Source: Gemmatimonadaceae bacterium (lineage in GTDB: Bacteria; Gemmatimonadota; Gemmatimonadetes; Gemmatimonadales; Gemmatimonadaceae). Taken from it: 7,415 nt of DNA. The stretch spans positions 1-7,415 of the forward strand of contig JACDHQ010000095.1 of NCBI GenBank assembly GCA_013820975.1, written 5' to 3'. The notes below the pieces were generated by a model. That model was given only the letters and a program-made list of their open reading frames with translations, was not told the origin of the DNA and made no database searches. Positions 1-6,429 of this stretch are shown in pieces. Numbering within the stretch: position 1 is the stretch's first letter; the number at the start of each line of letters is the position of its first letter. Position numbers and translations under genes: made by a program.

Positions 1-87
1 GGCGCATTCCTCGTTGCGATGGCCGTAGTCACCAGATGCCGTGAAACGCCGCAGGCGAATCCGAACAAGCTGCTAGCTGCTAGCTGA
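1..87 (+). CDS. Possible C-terminal end of a convergent gene (uncertain)
   Basis: Reading from base 1 the plus strand stays open for 28 codons and stops at TGA 85-87. The peptide begins with a short hydrophobic run (residues 2-10, GAFLVAMAVV-like) followed by a polar tail. If real, this is the end of a gene convergent with leuS, the two stop codons being only 3 bases apart. Support is weak: third-position G/C is lower than in the neighbouring genes, the last codons fall in a 7-bp repeat, and the minus strand is also open here. No family is recognised; the stretch may simply be non-coding. Confidence 0.2.
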   Translation, partial: GAFLVAMAVVTRCRETPQANPNKLLAAS

Positions 88-92
88 TAGCT
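68..92. repeat. 7-bp tandem repeat, about 3.5 copies
   Basis: The unit AGCTGCT occurs at 68-74 and 75-81, then as AGCTGAT at 82-88, then AGCT at 89-92. The array contains GCTAGC palindromes (72-77 and 79-84) and runs into the leuS stop codon (91-93, minus strand). It probably lies in the 3' region of leuS. It does not form a convincing long hairpin followed by a T-run, so I do not call it a terminator. Confidence 0.6.
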
Positions 93-2601
93 ACACTACC
101 AGGTTCAGCAGCCGGCCCGGAACGAAGATCACTTTTCGGATCTCGCCCTCGACGAACTTCGCGATCGATGGCTCCGCGAGCGCCGCGGCGAGGGCAGCGT
201 CCTGCGAGATGTCCTTCGTGACCGTGATCGTGCCGCGCAACTTGCCCTTCACCTGCACCGCCATCTCGATGAGGTCATCGACGACGAGTGCGGGGTCGAA
301 TGCGGGCCAGCCGCTGTCGAACACGCTCACCGAGTGGCCGAGCCGCTCCCACAGCTCCTCGGCGAGGTGTGGGGCGAACGGCGCCACGAGCTGCACGAGT
401 GGCAGCACCTCGTCGCGATGCGGCGCGCGGTCGTTGGCCTTGAGCGTCTTCATGTACTCCATCATCGCCGCGATCGCCGTGTTGTACGACAGGCGCGCGG
501 TGTCGTCGCCGACCTTGCGGATCGTCTGGTGCAGCTTGCGCGACACCGGCTCCTCCGGCGCGCCGTCGACGCGCGCATCCTGCACCGCGCGATACAGCCG
601 GTCGAGGAAGCGCTTCACGCCGCTGATGCCGGCATCCCGGAAGTCGCCCCCTTCCTCGAATGGGCCGAGGAACATGAGGTACGTCCGGACAGTGTCGGCG
701 CCCCAGTCGTCGATGTACTGGTCCGGGATCACGACGTTCCCGCGGCTCTTCGACATCTTCGCGCCGTCCTTCACCAGCAGGCCATGCGCGCGAAACTTCG
801 TGAACGGCTCCTCAAAATCCAGGTAGCCCATGTCGTGCAGCACCATCGTCACGAAGCGCGAGTACAGCAGGTGCAGTACCGCGTGCTCGTTGCCCCCGAT
901 GTACGAGTGCACCGGCAACCACTTCTTCGTGATCGCCGCGTCGAACGGTACGTCGTCGCGGTCGGAGCTCGGATAGCGCAGGAAGTACCATGCGCTGTCG
1001 AGGAAGGTGTCCGACACGTCGGTTTCGCGCCGCCCCTCCTTGCCGCACGTCGGGCACGGCACCTTGTACCATGACGCGACGCGCGCGAGCGGCGAGATGC
1101 CGCTGTCGTCGGGCTTGAAATCCTCGACGTGCGGCAGCAGGACGGGCAGCTGGTCCTCCGGCACGGGGACGGTGCCGCACGCGTCACAGTAGATCACCGG
1201 GATCGGCGGCCCCCAGTAGCGCTGCCGCGAGATGCACCAGTCGTGTAGCCGGTAGTTGGTGACCCCCTTGCCCGCATGGTGCCGCTCGAGCCATGCCGTG
1301 ATCGCCGCCTTCGCCGCGGCGACCTCCAGCCCATCGAACTCGCCCGAGTTCACCAGGCGTGCACCAGCGGTCGCCGTTCCGGCGCCGTCGCGTACCGGCG
1401 TGCGCGCGTCCTCGCCGGCGCCCGCAACCACCCGTACGATCGGCAGGTCGAACCTCGACGCGAACTCGTGGTCGCGCTCGTCGTGCCCCGGCACCGCCAT
1501 GATCGCGCCGGTGCCGTAGTCCATCAGCACGTAGTCGGCGACCCAGATCGGGATCGGCTGGCCGGTGACCGGGTTCGTCGCGTAGGCGCCCGTGAACACA
1601 CCGGTCTTCTCCTTGTTGACGCGCCGCGCCACGAGGTCCTGCGACTTGCTCCGCGCGAGGTACGCCTCGACGTCACCGCGCTGCTCGTCGCTCATGACGT
1701 CCGACACGAGCGGATGCTCGGGCGCCAGCACGAGGTACGTCGCCCCGAACAGCGTGTCGGGCCGCGTCGTGAACACGCGCACCTCCAGCGCGGTCGCCTG
1801 CGTCTCGCCGCTCTGGCCGGCGCTCACGGTCGCGCTGCCTGCGAAGGCGAACCGGTCGATCACCGTGAAGGTGATCTCCGCACCTTCAGAACGGCCGATC
1901 CAGTTGCGCTGCGCCGCTTTCGTGGTCTCCGACCAATCGAGCGTGTCGAGGTTGGCGAGCAGCCGCCCCGCATACGCGGTGATGCGGCAGAACCACTGCT
2001 CCAGCAGCCGCTGCGCTACCGGCGTGCCGCAGCGCTCGCACTCGCCGCCCACGACCTGCTCGTTCGCGAGCACGGTCTTGCACGACGGGCACCAGTTGAC
2101 CGCCGCCTTTTTCTTGTAGGCAAGCCCCTTCTCCAGGAGCTTCAGGAAGATCCACTGGGTCCAGCGGTAATACCGCGGGTCGGTCGTGGAGAGCTCATGC
2201 CCCCAGTCCACCATCAGGCCGGCGCGGCGCAGCTGCTCGCCGAAGCGCTCGATGTTCCTCGGGATCAGTTCCGCGGGGTGGGTGCCCATCCTGAGCGCGA
2301 AGTTCTCGGAGTGGATGCCGAAGGCATCGTAGCCGAGCGGCTCGAAGACGGTGTGCCCCTGCAGGCGCTGAAATCGTCCATGGATGTCGTTGCCCGTGAA
2401 CGCGAAGAGGTTGCCGACGTGCAGCCCCTCCGCCGACGGGTACGGGAACATCATCAGCGCGTAGTACGGACGCTCGGCACCGGCGAGGTCGGTGGCGTTG
2501 GCCCCCTGCTCGATCCAACGGGCCTGCCACTTCCGCTCGATCGCCCGCGGGTCGTAGCCAATGGGCTCGCCGCTCGCCGTGTCCTGGATCTGCTCTGTCA
2601 T
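91..2601 (-). CDS. leuS: Leucyl-tRNA synthetase
   Basis: This cytoplasmic class I synthetase charges tRNA-Leu with leucine using ATP. The protein is 836 aa from the ATG at 2601, within the usual bacterial range. Visible in order: the HIGH-type motif as HVGN (61-64) after MFPYPSAEGL; a zinc ribbon with Cys 171, 174, 188 and 191; the CP1 editing domain with the threonine-rich TTRPDTLFG (278-286) and GHDERD, whose final Asp (377) matches the conserved editing aspartate; the SRQRYWG motif; a second Cys pair set (472/475 and 516/519); KMSKS (615-619); an anticodon-binding helical domain; and the typical C-terminal ending KVIFVPGRLLNLVV. A TTG ten codons upstream (2631) is in frame, but homology begins only after the ATG. 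No clear Shine-Dalgarno precedes the ATG. The leucine-specific insertion seen before KMSKS in the E. coli enzyme is missing. The gene is divergent from the chemoreceptor gene. Confidence 0.97.
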   Translation of the reverse strand: MTEQIQDTASGEPIGYDPRAIERKWQARWIEQGANATDLAGAERPYYALMMFPYPSAEGLHVGNLFAFTGNDIHGRFQRLQGHTVFEPLGYDAFGIHSENFALRMGTHPAELIPRNIERFGEQLRRAGLMVDWGHELSTTDPRYYRWTQWIFLKLLEKGLAYKKKAAVNWCPSCKTVLANEQVVGGECERCGTPVAQRLLEQWFCRITAYAGRLLANLDTLDWSETTKAAQRNWIGRSEGAEITFTVIDRFAFAGSATVSAGQSGETQATALEVRVFTTRPDTLFGATYLVLAPEHPLVSDVMSDEQRGDVEAYLARSKSQDLVARRVNKEKTGVFTGAYATNPVTGQPIPIWVADYVLMDYGTGAIMAVPGHDERDHEFASRFDLPIVRVVAGAGEDARTPVRDGAGTATAGARLVNSGEFDGLEVAAAKAAITAWLERHHAGKGVTNYRLHDWCISRQRYWGPPIPVIYCDACGTVPVPEDQLPVLLPHVEDFKPDDSGISPLARVASWYKVPCPTCGKEGRRETDVSDTFLDSAWYFLRYPSSDRDDVPFDAAITKKWLPVHSYIGGNEHAVLHLLYSRFVTMVLHDMGYLDFEEPFTKFRAHGLLVKDGAKMSKSRGNVVIPDQYIDDWGADTVRTYLMFLGPFEEGGDFRDAGISGVKRFLDRLYRAVQDARVDGAPEEPVSRKLHQTIRKVGDDTARLSYNTAIAAMMEYMKTLKANDRAPHRDEVLPLVQLVAPFAPHLAEELWERLGHSVSVFDSGWPAFDPALVVDDLIEMAVQVKGKLRGTITVTKDISQDAALAAALAEPSIAKFVEGEIRKVIFVPGRLLNLVV

Positions 2602-2615
2602 TGAATGTCGTAAAC

Positions 2616-2625
2616 GGTTCGAACC
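2616..2625. promoter_or_regulatory. 10-bp perfect palindrome in the leuS/chemoreceptor divergent spacer
   Basis: GGTTCGAACC is a perfect inverted repeat centred in the 47-bp spacer between the leuS ATG (2601, minus) and the chemoreceptor GTG (2649, plus). A further GTAAA (2610-2614) and TTTAC (2632-2636) flank it as an offset inverted pair. The spacer must hold elements for both directions, so an operator is possible. I see no convincing -35/-10 pair for either gene here. A chance palindrome cannot be excluded. Confidence 0.3.
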
Positions 2626-2639
2626 ACGCAATTTACCCG

Positions 2640-2644
2640 AAGGA
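2640..2644 (+). promoter_or_regulatory. Ribosome binding site that decides the GTG start
   Basis: AAGGA lies four bases before the GTG at 2649, a short but usable spacing. The in-frame TTG at 2601 would overlap the leuS start codon and has no comparable site, and the 16 residues between the two starts look non-coding. I therefore place the chemoreceptor start at 2649. Confidence 0.55.
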
Positions 2645-2648
2645 CACC

Positions 2649-4097
2649 GTGCAAACCACCGCAGCAGCCCGGCCCGCCGTCACAGGATCCCTCCCCTTTC
2701 ACCGGAAGGTTCTGGTCTTCGCGGCCGTCGCGACCATCATGCTGAGCGTCGTCTGGGCACTGGGCGCACATGCCCTGCTGGACTTCTACCTCACGCGCGA
2801 GCCCGATCCGGCGATGGCCGCGCGGGCCGAGTCGCTCGGGAATATGGTGCTCTGGACGGGGCTCGCCGTCGTCATCGCCGCGACCGTGGGGGGCATGGTC
2901 GTGGCGGAGCGGCTCGTGAACCGATGGGTCGCCACGCCGGCGCGGGAGCTGGCGCTCGCCGCGGAGTCGGTCGCAAGCGGCGACCTCTCGGCCGAGGTCC
3001 GCGAAGGGGGGATCGACGACGTCGGCCGGATGTCGCGCGCGACGATCGGCATGCTCTCCGAGTTGCGACGCCTGGCGACGGCACTCGGCTCGTCTTCGCA
3101 CGACACGACCCGGCTTGCCGAGGAGATCTCGGCCGCGGCCGAGGAGCTGGCCGCAGGCGCAGGCGAGATGGCGAACACCGCGGGTGAGCTCAGCGAGCAG
3201 TCGCTGAGCATGGCGGCCGGGATCCAGGCGATCACGCTGGCATCCGACCGGCTGTCACGGGTCGCAGCCGAGCTCGACACGGGCGCTCACGAGGCGGCCG
3301 AGCGCAATCGCCAGCTGCGGACGCTCTCGCTTGAAAACCGGGCACGGCTCGATGAGAGCTCCTCTGCCCTCGAGGCGCTCTCGGCCGAGGCGGCCGAGGG
3401 GATGGCAGCGGCGGAGTCGCTGGCGACAGCGTCCGAGGAGGTTCGTACCTTCGTCACCCTCGTGCGCAAGCTCGCCCGCCAGTCGAAGCTGCTCGCCCTC
3501 AACGCGGCGATGGAGGCAGCCCGCGCTGGGGACGAGGGGGAGGGGTTCGCGGTGGTCGCCAATGAGGTTCGGCGGCTTGCGGCGATGAGCTCCGACGCCG
3601 CCGAGCGGACGGAGCAGGTCGTCGGGACGGTGCTGACGCAGATCGAGGCGACGCGGCAATGGACCCGGCGGACCGAGGAGACCGTGCGTCAGGTGAGCGC
3701 CGTGACGGCAACGGGAGCACGGTCCTTCGCACAGATCGAAGCGAGCGTCGGGGAGCTTGATGCGTGGGCGGGGACGATGGAAGCTTCCGCCGGCGCAGCA
3801 CACCAGCTGACCCAGGAGATCACGACCCAGCTTGGGGCCCTCTCCATCGGCACCGACACATTCGCCTCAGCGATGGAGGAGGTCGCGGCCTCGAGCCAGC
3901 AGCAGAGTGCGGCAACCGAGGAAGTCGCGGCCGCGGCCGCGCACCTCACCGGCGCGGCGGCCCGCCTCGCCGATGTGGTCAGTCACTTCCGCCTGCGCGA
4001 CAGCTCCGGGACCGGCCTGAGGCCCGAGTCCGGGTCGGCCGCGAGCCGCCGCGCCGGGCCGCAAGACGCCATGCCATCGCGCCGCGGAACCGCCTAG
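2649..4097 (+). CDS. Methyl-accepting chemotaxis protein with minimal sensor region
   Basis: This is an inner-membrane chemoreceptor that would signal to CheA/CheW; no che genes are in the window. From the GTG start it is 482 aa. Transmembrane helix 1 is about residues 21-46 and helix 2 about 66-87, leaving only some 20 residues outside, so there is no Cache, 4HB or PAS-type ligand domain. A HAMP domain follows (about 88-138, with Pro 97), then a long Ala/Glu-rich coiled coil. The hairpin tip is clear at about 268-300 (LLALNAAMEAARAG and GFAVVANEVRRLA). A Gln/Glu-rich stretch at 409-427 resembles a methylation region. The tip has unusual residues: Arg-Gln-Ser-Lys (277-280) where Phe-Gln-Thr-Asn stands in E. 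coli Tsr, and Asp-Glu-Gly-Glu-Gly (295-299) where Glu-Gln-Gly-Arg-Gly is usual. No NWETF-type CheR tether is present at the C-terminus. The stop is 10 bases before aspA. Confidence 0.92.
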   Translation: MQTTAAARPAVTGSLPFHRKVLVFAAVATIMLSVVWALGAHALLDFYLTREPDPAMAARAESLGNMVLWTGLAVVIAATVGGMVVAERLVNRWVATPARELALAAESVASGDLSAEVREGGIDDVGRMSRATIGMLSELRRLATALGSSSHDTTRLAEEISAAAEELAAGAGEMANTAGELSEQSLSMAAGIQAITLASDRLSRVAAELDTGAHEAAERNRQLRTLSLENRARLDESSSALEALSAEAAEGMAAAESLATASEEVRTFVTLVRKLARQSKLLALNAAMEAARAGDEGEGFAVVANEVRRLAAMSSDAAERTEQVVGTVLTQIEATRQWTRRTEETVRQVSAVTATGARSFAQIEASVGELDAWAGTMEASAGAAHQLTQEITTQLGALSIGTDTFASAMEEVAASSQQQSAATEEVAAAAAHLTGAAARLADVVSHFRLRDSSGTGLRPESGSAASRRAGPQDAMPSRRGTA

Positions 4098-4100
4098 CTT
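4071..4100 (+). promoter_or_regulatory. Candidate aspA promoter, possibly giving a leaderless mRNA
   Basis: A -10-like TAGCTT (4095-4100) overlaps the chemoreceptor TAG stop, with ATGCCA (4071-4076) 18 bases upstream as a weak -35. The -10 ends seven bases before the aspA ATG (4108), so transcription would start at or next to the ATG itself. This agrees with the lack of any Shine-Dalgarno before the ATG. The ten bases TAGCTTCCCG match the proposed coxB promoter (TAGGTTCCCG) at nine positions. Co-transcription with the chemoreceptor gene is also possible. Confidence 0.4.
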
Positions 4101-4107
4101 CCCGTCC

Positions 4108-5997
4108 ATGACCGCCCCGACCTCGAACCCCGCCCAGCGCGCCCAGCTGCGCGCGATCCCGTTTCTCGACGGACTCACCGACACCGATTATCACGCCCTC
4201 GGGTCACGCGTGGTGCCGATGGCCTTCACGAAGGGCGAGACCCTGTTCGTGGAGGGGGCCGAGCGGCAGCGACTCTACCTGATCGTGTCGGGGAGCGTCG
4301 CGATCGAGAAGAGCGGGGGCGCGGGCGGCTCGACTGGCGCGGCGGTGCGCCTCGCGACGCTCGCCGGCGGCGAGGCGATCGGGGAGGGGCTGTTGCTCGA
4401 CGAGACCATTCATGGGACGACGGGCACCGCCATGGAGGACACCCACACGCTCGTGCTCGACCGCGATGCGATCAAGGAGATCATTCGCGAGCGCCCGACG
4501 CTCTACGCGGGGCTGGTGGCGCGCTCGGCGCGTGCAATCTCGCAGCGCCTCAAGGCGACCGATGCGACGCTGGTGGGGCGCGGGCGCGCGCTGGGGTTCG
4601 GCGGGGGCACGACGCGGCGCGAGCAAGACCTGCTCGGCGAGCGGGACGTGCCATCGGAGGCCATGTATGGCGTGCAGACGCTGCGCGCGATCGAGAACTT
4701 CGCGATCACCGGCATCCCGATCCGCGAGTTTCCCGAGCTCGTGAGCGCGATGGCGGCGGTGAAGGAGGCGGCGGCGCTCACCAACGAGGAGCTCGGGCTG
4801 CTGACCCCTGACATCGCCGATGCGGTCTGCCGGGCGGCGCGCGAGGTGCGCTCCGGCCGGTATCACGAGCACTTCATGGTGGACGTGTTTCAGGGGGGCG
4901 CGGGGACCTCGACGAACATGAACGCCAACGAGGTGATCGCGAACCGGGCGCTGGAGATCCTCGGCCACCGGCGCGGCGAGTACCAGTACTGCCACCCGAA
5001 CAATCACGTCAACCTCAGCCAGTCCACGAACGACGTCTATCCCACCGGGGTGAAGCTGGCCCTGCACGCGTCGATCGAGGAGCTGCGGACGGCGATGAAG
5101 GACCTGGCCGCGGCGTTCCTCCACAAGGGGGTCGAGTTCGCGCCGCACCTGAAGATGGGGCGCACGCAGCTGCAGGACGCGGTGCCGATGACGCTGGGAC
5201 AGGAGTTCACGGCGTTCGGACACACGATGCTGGAGGACGTCGAGCGGCTCGGCGAGGCCCAGGCGCTCATCCGCGAGATCAACATGGGCGCGACGGCGAT
5301 CGGCACGCGGATCAACGCGCCGCCGGGGTACCCGGAGGCCGTCTGCGCGCACCTGTCGCGGATCACGGGGCTGGCGCTGGTGACGGCGCCCGACCTCATC
5401 GAGGCGACGGCTGACACCGGCGCGTTCGTGCAGCTCTCGGGGGTGCTGAAGCGGTGCGCGGTGAAGCTCTCGAAGATCTGCAACGACCTGCGACTGCTGT
5501 CGTCGGGGCCGCGCACCGGTCTGGGGGAGATCAACCTCCCACCGATGCAGCCCGGCTCGTCGATCATGCCGGGGAAGGTGAACCCGGTGATTCCCGAGGT
5601 GGTGAACCAGGTCTGCTTCGACGTCATCGGCGCCGACGTGACGGTGACGATGGCCGCGGAGGCGGGGCAGCTGCAGCTGAACGTGTTCGAGCCGGTAATC
5701 GCCGCGAAGCTGTTGCGCAGCATCACCTCGCTCCGCAACAGCTGCCGGGTGCTGCGCGAGCGCTGCGTGGAGGGGATCACGGCGAACCCCGAGCGCATGC
5801 GGTGGTTCGTGGAGCACTCGATCGGCATCGTGACGGCACTGGTGCCGGTGCTCGGCTACGACAAGGCGACCGAGATCGCGAAGCGCGCGCTGGAGAGCGG
5901 GCGCGGGGTGTACGAGCTGGTGCTCGAGGACGACCTGATGACGCGCGAGGAGCTGGACCGGGTGCTGAACCCGGAGACGATGACCGGGGGGCGTTGA
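4108..5997 (+). CDS. aspA: Cyclic-nucleotide-binding-like domain fused to aspartate ammonia-lyase
   Basis: The 629-aa protein has two parts. Residues about 11-150 form a CRP/EF-type cyclic-nucleotide-binding beta-roll (KGETLFVEG, LYLIVSGSVAI, then GGEAIGEGLLL at 87-97), followed by a Gly-rich linker (about 157-168). Residues about 169-629 are a nearly full-length aspartase that follows the E. coli enzyme closely: EDLLG-like start, GGAGTSTNMNANE (263-275), QSTNDVYPTG (305-314), GRTQLQDAVPMTLGQEF, and the fumarase/aspartase signature GSSIMPGKVNP (483-493). By analogy with the SS loop of Bacillus AspB, Ser 484 is the catalytic base, with Lys 490 and Asn 492 binding substrate. The enzyme deaminates L-aspartate to fumarate and ammonia as a cytoplasmic tetramer. 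The N-terminal domain lacks the cassette arginine that binds the cyclic phosphate in CRP (Gly 103 stands there), so its ligand is uncertain. Known aspartases of about 470 aa lack this domain. An arginine-rich argininosuccinate or fumarase role is less likely given the close aspartase match. Confidence 0.95.
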   Translation: MTAPTSNPAQRAQLRAIPFLDGLTDTDYHALGSRVVPMAFTKGETLFVEGAERQRLYLIVSGSVAIEKSGGAGGSTGAAVRLATLAGGEAIGEGLLLDETIHGTTGTAMEDTHTLVLDRDAIKEIIRERPTLYAGLVARSARAISQRLKATDATLVGRGRALGFGGGTTRREQDLLGERDVPSEAMYGVQTLRAIENFAITGIPIREFPELVSAMAAVKEAAALTNEELGLLTPDIADAVCRAAREVRSGRYHEHFMVDVFQGGAGTSTNMNANEVIANRALEILGHRRGEYQYCHPNNHVNLSQSTNDVYPTGVKLALHASIEELRTAMKDLAAAFLHKGVEFAPHLKMGRTQLQDAVPMTLGQEFTAFGHTMLEDVERLGEAQALIREINMGATAIGTRINAPPGYPEAVCAHLSRITGLALVTAPDLIEATADTGAFVQLSGVLKRCAVKLSKICNDLRLLSSGPRTGLGEINLPPMQPGSSIMPGKVNPVIPEVVNQVCFDVIGADVTVTMAAEAGQLQLNVFEPVIAAKLLRSITSLRNSCRVLRERCVEGITANPERMRWFVEHSIGIVTALVPVLGYDKATEIAKRALESGRGVYELVLEDDLMTREELDRVLNPETMTGGR

Positions 5998-5998
5998 G

Positions 5999-6373
5999 AT
6001 GGCGGGTGGCGGACTGGATGGCGCTGGCCAGGCGAAGGTCAACACGCTCGAGGAAGCGACGGGCATGCTTCAGCGCGTGCATGGCATGGTGGAGCACTAT
6101 GCGCTGGGGGTGAAGCAGCGGACTCCGACGGCGCACCTGCTGATGCAGATCCGGCGCGGGCTCGAGCCGATGGTCGGCCTGCTCAAGGCGCAGTTCGGGC
6201 TGGTGGGCGACCAGGTCACCGCCCTGATCCTGGTGATGGGGCGCGGTGGAAGCGACAACACGCGGGTCCGCTCGCTCCGGGAGGGGGTGGCGCAGCTGCG
6301 TACGGCGCTCGAGATCGCCGAGCGCAAGGTGCGCGAGCAGCACACGAAGGAAGTGGAGCTCGCCCCGGAATAG
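5999..6373 (+). CDS. Small helical protein of unknown function
   Basis: I do not recognise this 124-aa protein. It begins with a Gly-rich segment (1-10) and then appears almost wholly alpha-helical: about 14-38, 44-66, 68-81 and 86-116, the last amphipathic and highly charged (many Arg, Glu and Lys). A short break, GRGGSDN (81-87), separates the last two helices. There is no signal peptide, no cysteine and no clear membrane segment, so it is probably cytoplasmic. The ATG lies one base after the aspA TGA, with a run of six G (5986-5991) about seven bases upstream that may act as ribosome binding site. Such spacing implies translational coupling with the fused aspartase. Third-position G/C is high, as in its neighbours, so I think it is a real gene. 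An interaction with the aspartase or with the chemoreceptor is only a guess. Confidence 0.75.
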   Translation: MAGGGLDGAGQAKVNTLEEATGMLQRVHGMVEHYALGVKQRTPTAHLLMQIRRGLEPMVGLLKAQFGLVGDQVTALILVMGRGGSDNTRVRSLREGVAQLRTALEIAERKVREQHTKEVELAPE

Positions 6374-6385
6374 CCGCAGCGCGAG

Positions 6386-6414
6386 TTGATTTCACCCTGT
6401 GCCCCCCGTAGGTT
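6386..6414 (+). promoter_or_regulatory. Sigma70-type promoter of coxB
   Basis: TTGATT (6386-6391) and TAGGTT (6409-6414) are separated by exactly 17 bases, in an otherwise G/C-rich gap between the small helical gene and coxB. Predicted start is about base 6421, giving a leader of about 77 bases. The -10 with its downstream bases (TAGGTTCCCG) is nearly identical to that before aspA. Confidence 0.6.
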
Positions 6415-6429
6415 CCCGGTGCTTTCCCA

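Noticed and set aside
68..92. Direct repeats as a CRISPR fragment
   Set aside because: The unit is 7 bp with no spacers; it is a simple tandem repeat.
1276..2604. Long open frame (442 codons) on the plus strand, antisense to leuS
   Set aside because: Its Arg/His/Val-rich composition is typical of the mirror frame of a high-GC gene, and leuS on the other strand is certain by its motifs.
2614..2630. GGTTCGAACC as the T-arm of a tRNA gene
   Set aside because: The sequence resembles a T-stem/loop, but no acceptor, anticodon or D-arm pairing is found on either side, and the region lies between two start codons.
2601..2648. TTG at 2601 as the chemoreceptor start
   Set aside because: It would overlap the leuS start codon and has no ribosome binding site, whereas GTG 2649 has AAGGA upstream.
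4204..6066. Long open frame (620 codons) on the minus strand, antisense to the fused aspartase
   Set aside because: It is dominated by Arg, His, Leu and Pro with no family motif. High third-position G/C in aspA explains the lack of stops.
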